Source: Flavobacteriales bacterium UBA5869 (lineage in GTDB: Bacteria; Bacteroidota; Bacteroidia; Flavobacteriales_D; Crocinitomicaceae). Taken from it: DNA of 7,809 nt. The notes under the pieces are model-generated. The model did not search any database and was not told the origin of the DNA. It saw only the letters and a list, made by a program, of their open reading frames with translations. The DNA is taken from the NCBI GenBank assembly GCA_002432565.1, contig DJFP01000043.1, forward strand, positions 20,733-28,541. Direction: 5' to 3'. This document shows, piece by piece, positions 6,317 to 7,809 of this stretch (its first letter is position 1; each line of letters begins with the position of its first letter). Made by a program: the position numbers and the translations under genes.

Positions 6317-7809
6317 ATGAATAAAAAAGACTTAGACGGTAAGTTATTACCAGAATTAAGGGAAATTGCTAAATCTCTGGGAGTAAAGAAAGTAGAATCA
6401 TTCAAGAAAAATGAATTGATCGAACAAATCCAGGCAAATTCAGCAAGCACTACAACTACTGAAACCGAAAAGGCTCCGGCTAAACCGAAGGCAAAGAAAA
6501 CTGCTGAATCGAAAGCACAAGCTCCTGCCACTGATTTATTTTCTACAGAGGCTCCGGAAACCACTAAACCAGAACCAACGGATCTTAAGCAGGATACACC
6601 GGCACCAAAGGAAAAACGCAAACGCATTTCAACACCTGAGGCAGCCGCAACGGAAATCAAAGCAGAACCGCTAGCGGAAGAGAAAACAGAAGCTCCGAAA
6701 GCCGCAGAATCAGGAACTCAGGAGGATAAAACTGCCGATAAACCCAAGCCTTTTGAACGTTTATTGAATAAAAAGCCGCAAAACCAAAATCAGCAGAATC
6801 CGCAGAATCAGCGCAACCAAAATCAAAATCGCCAGAATCAGCAGAATCAAAGCGGTCAGGGTGAAAACCAAAATACTCAGAACAATCCTCAAAACCAGGA
6901 GCGTCAGAACAATAATAATCAGCAGCGCAACCAGAATAATGGCAATCAGCGCAATCAAAACCAAAACCAAAATCGCCAGCAGCATCAAAATCAGGCTCAG
7001 CAAGAAGAAAAAGTGGACGAAGAAGCTTACAACTTAGTTGGGATTGTTACAGCTGAAGGCGTTTTGGAAGTAATCCAGGATGGATACGGGTTTTTGCGTT
7101 CTTCCGATTACAACTACCTGCCGTCTCCGGATGACGTGTACGTTTCTCAAAGCCAGATCAAATTGTTCGGTTTGAAGACCGGAGATACGGTTAGAGGGAC
7201 AATCCGCCCACCAAGAGAAGGTGAAAAATTCTTCCCGCTGGTAAAAGTAGATTCAATCAACGGAAGAGATCCGGGTTACATTCGCGATCGCGTTCCATTC
7301 GAATACCTGACACCTTTATTCCCGGATGAAAAGTTCAAATTAACAGGACACAAGGACGAATCCATGTCGACACGTGTAATGGACCTGTTCGCTCCTATCG
7401 GAAAAGGTCAGCGTGGAATGATCGTGGCTCAGCCTAAAACAGGTAAAACCATGTTGTTAAAAGATGTAGCGAATGCAATCGCTGCAAATCACCCGGAAGT
7501 TTACTTAATTGTATTGTTAATCGACGAACGTCCGGAAGAGGTTACGGATATGGCCCGAAGTGTAAAAGCAGAAGTAGTTGCTTCTACTTTCGACGAGCCG
7601 GCTGACCGACACGTAAAAGTTGCCAACATTGTATTGGAAAAAGCAAAACGAATGGTTGAATGCGGTCACGATGTAGTGATCCTATTGGATTCCATCACAC
7701 GTTTGGCTCGTGCATACAACACGGTCTCTCCTGCTTCAGGAAAAGTGCTTTCAGGTGGTGTTGATGCAAATGCATTACACAAACCGAAACGTTTCTTCGG
7801 TGCCGCCCG
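6317..7809 (+). CDS. rho: Transcription termination factor Rho (3' end outside window)
   Basis: Rho is the hexameric RNA helicase that ends transcription at unstructured C-rich RNA. The frame is open for 497 residues and runs off the right edge; by comparison with E. coli Rho (419 residues) about 120-125 C-terminal residues are missing, giving about 620 in all. In order: a Rho-N SAP-like domain (about 9-38), an Ala/Pro/Lys/Glu-rich linker (about 41-154), an Asn/Gln-rich tract (155-229), the cold-shock RNA-binding domain (about 240-312, with DGYGFLRS) and the ATPase core. The core shows [20 protein letters not shown] with P-loop PKTGKT (373-378), [10 protein letters not shown] (403-412), Walker [17 protein letters not shown] (453-468) and the Q-loop [16 protein letters not shown]. 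The last visible part is almost identical to E. coli. The ATG at 6317 fits because it leads straight into the SAP-like domain; no Shine-Dalgarno site is seen. The leader to the divergent symporter is 251 bases, and no convincing promoter was found in it. Confidence 0.97.
   Translation, partial: MNKKDLDGKLLPELREIAKSLGVKKVESFKKNELIEQIQANSASTTTTETEKAPAKPKAKKTAESKAQAPATDLFSTEAPETTKPEPTDLKQDTPAPKEKRKRISTPEAAATEIKAEPLAEEKTEAPKAAESGTQEDKTADKPKPFERLLNKKPQNQNQQNPQNQRNQNQNRQNQQNQSGQGENQNTQNNPQNQERQNNNNQQRNQNNGNQRNQNQNQNRQQHQNQAQQEEKVDEEAYNLVGIVTAEGVLEVIQDGYGFLRSSDYNYLPSPDDVYVSQSQIKLFGLKTGDTVRGTIRPPREGEKFFPLVKVDSINGRDPGYIRDRVPFEYLTPLFPDEKFKLTGHKDESMSTRVMDLFAPIGKGQRGMIVAQPKTGKTMLLKDVANAIAANHPEVYLIVLLIDERPEEVTDMARSVKAEVVASTFDEPADRHVKVANIVLEKAKRMVECGHDVVILLDSITRLARAYNTVSPASGKVLSGGVDANALHKPKRFFGAA
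6779..7003 (+). repeat. Asn/Gln codon repeat tract inside rho
   Basis: Seventy-five codons (Rho residues 155-229) are built from CAR and AAY codons with scattered CGC/CGT Arg codons: by hand count 31 Gln and 27 Asn, about 77 % together, plus 6 Arg. Exact short copies recur, for example CAAAATCGCCAG at 6824-6835 and 6968-6979. The reading frame is preserved throughout. Such sequence is prone to in-frame length change by slippage. The opposite strand reads as a spurious Leu/Ile/Val-rich frame. Confidence 0.9.

Noticed and set aside
6313..6660. Minus-strand 115-residue frame overlapping the start of rho
   Set aside because: It is antisense to the conserved SAP-like domain and linker of rho, its Ala/Ser/Val/Gly-rich composition mirrors the rho codons, and no family is recognisable.
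6761..7003. Minus-strand 80-residue frame rich in Leu, Ile and Val that looks like a membrane protein
   Set aside because: It is the exact antisense of the Asn/Gln codon tract of rho: CAR/AAY codons read as Leu/Ile/Val on the other strand. It has no independent support.
1..7809. CRISPR array, insertion sequence, prophage, tRNA/rRNA or defence island
   Set aside because: No regularly spaced repeats, transposase, integrase, terminal inverted repeats or RNA gene folds were seen; the genes are ordinary chromosomal functions.

Overview
This window reads as chromosomal DNA from a Bacteroidota bacterium, most likely a member of the Flavobacteriales. The best evidence is a promoter matching the Bacteroidota pattern (TTTG, 18-base spacer, TAAATTTG) and the absence of Shine-Dalgarno sites before any start. 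A second line of evidence is a Rho protein with the long N-terminal insertion typical of the phylum. A third is the short GGAATTCGTAAT-type intergenic repeat often seen in flavobacterial genomes. Genus cannot be fixed from the sequence alone.

Layout, left to right. The 3' end of a carboxymuconolactone decarboxylase/AhpD-like gene (+) ends at 270 and is followed by a strong terminator. It converges on an ECF-type sigma factor gene (-, 435-1034), which has its own terminator at 381-409. The sigma gene is divergent from uvrA (+, 1273-4059), the damage-recognition ATPase of nucleotide excision repair. The 238 bases between them hold a candidate sigma-gene promoter and a tandem/inverted repeat. 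After uvrA lies a small probable lipoprotein gene (+, best start 4212). It converges on a dicarboxylate/amino acid:cation symporter gene (-, 4512-6065), and the two share a very stable bidirectional terminator whose stem includes the symporter's last codons and stop. The symporter is divergent from rho (+, from 6317), the transcription termination factor, which runs off the right edge of the window.

The genes are mostly single transcription units in alternating orientation, not one operon. No phage, insertion sequence, CRISPR array, RNA gene or defence cassette is visible. The genes are housekeeping or conserved accessory functions: DNA repair, transcription initiation and termination, and solute uptake.

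The most interesting content lies inside the proteins. Rho carries a roughly 190-residue disordered insertion with a 75-residue tract that is about 77 % Asn plus Gln. UvrA keeps its C-terminal zinc finger but lacks half of the cysteine/histidine ligands of the other zinc modules. The symporter has about 105 extra N-terminal residues with about four hydrophobic segments. I found no convincing undescribed multi-gene system.
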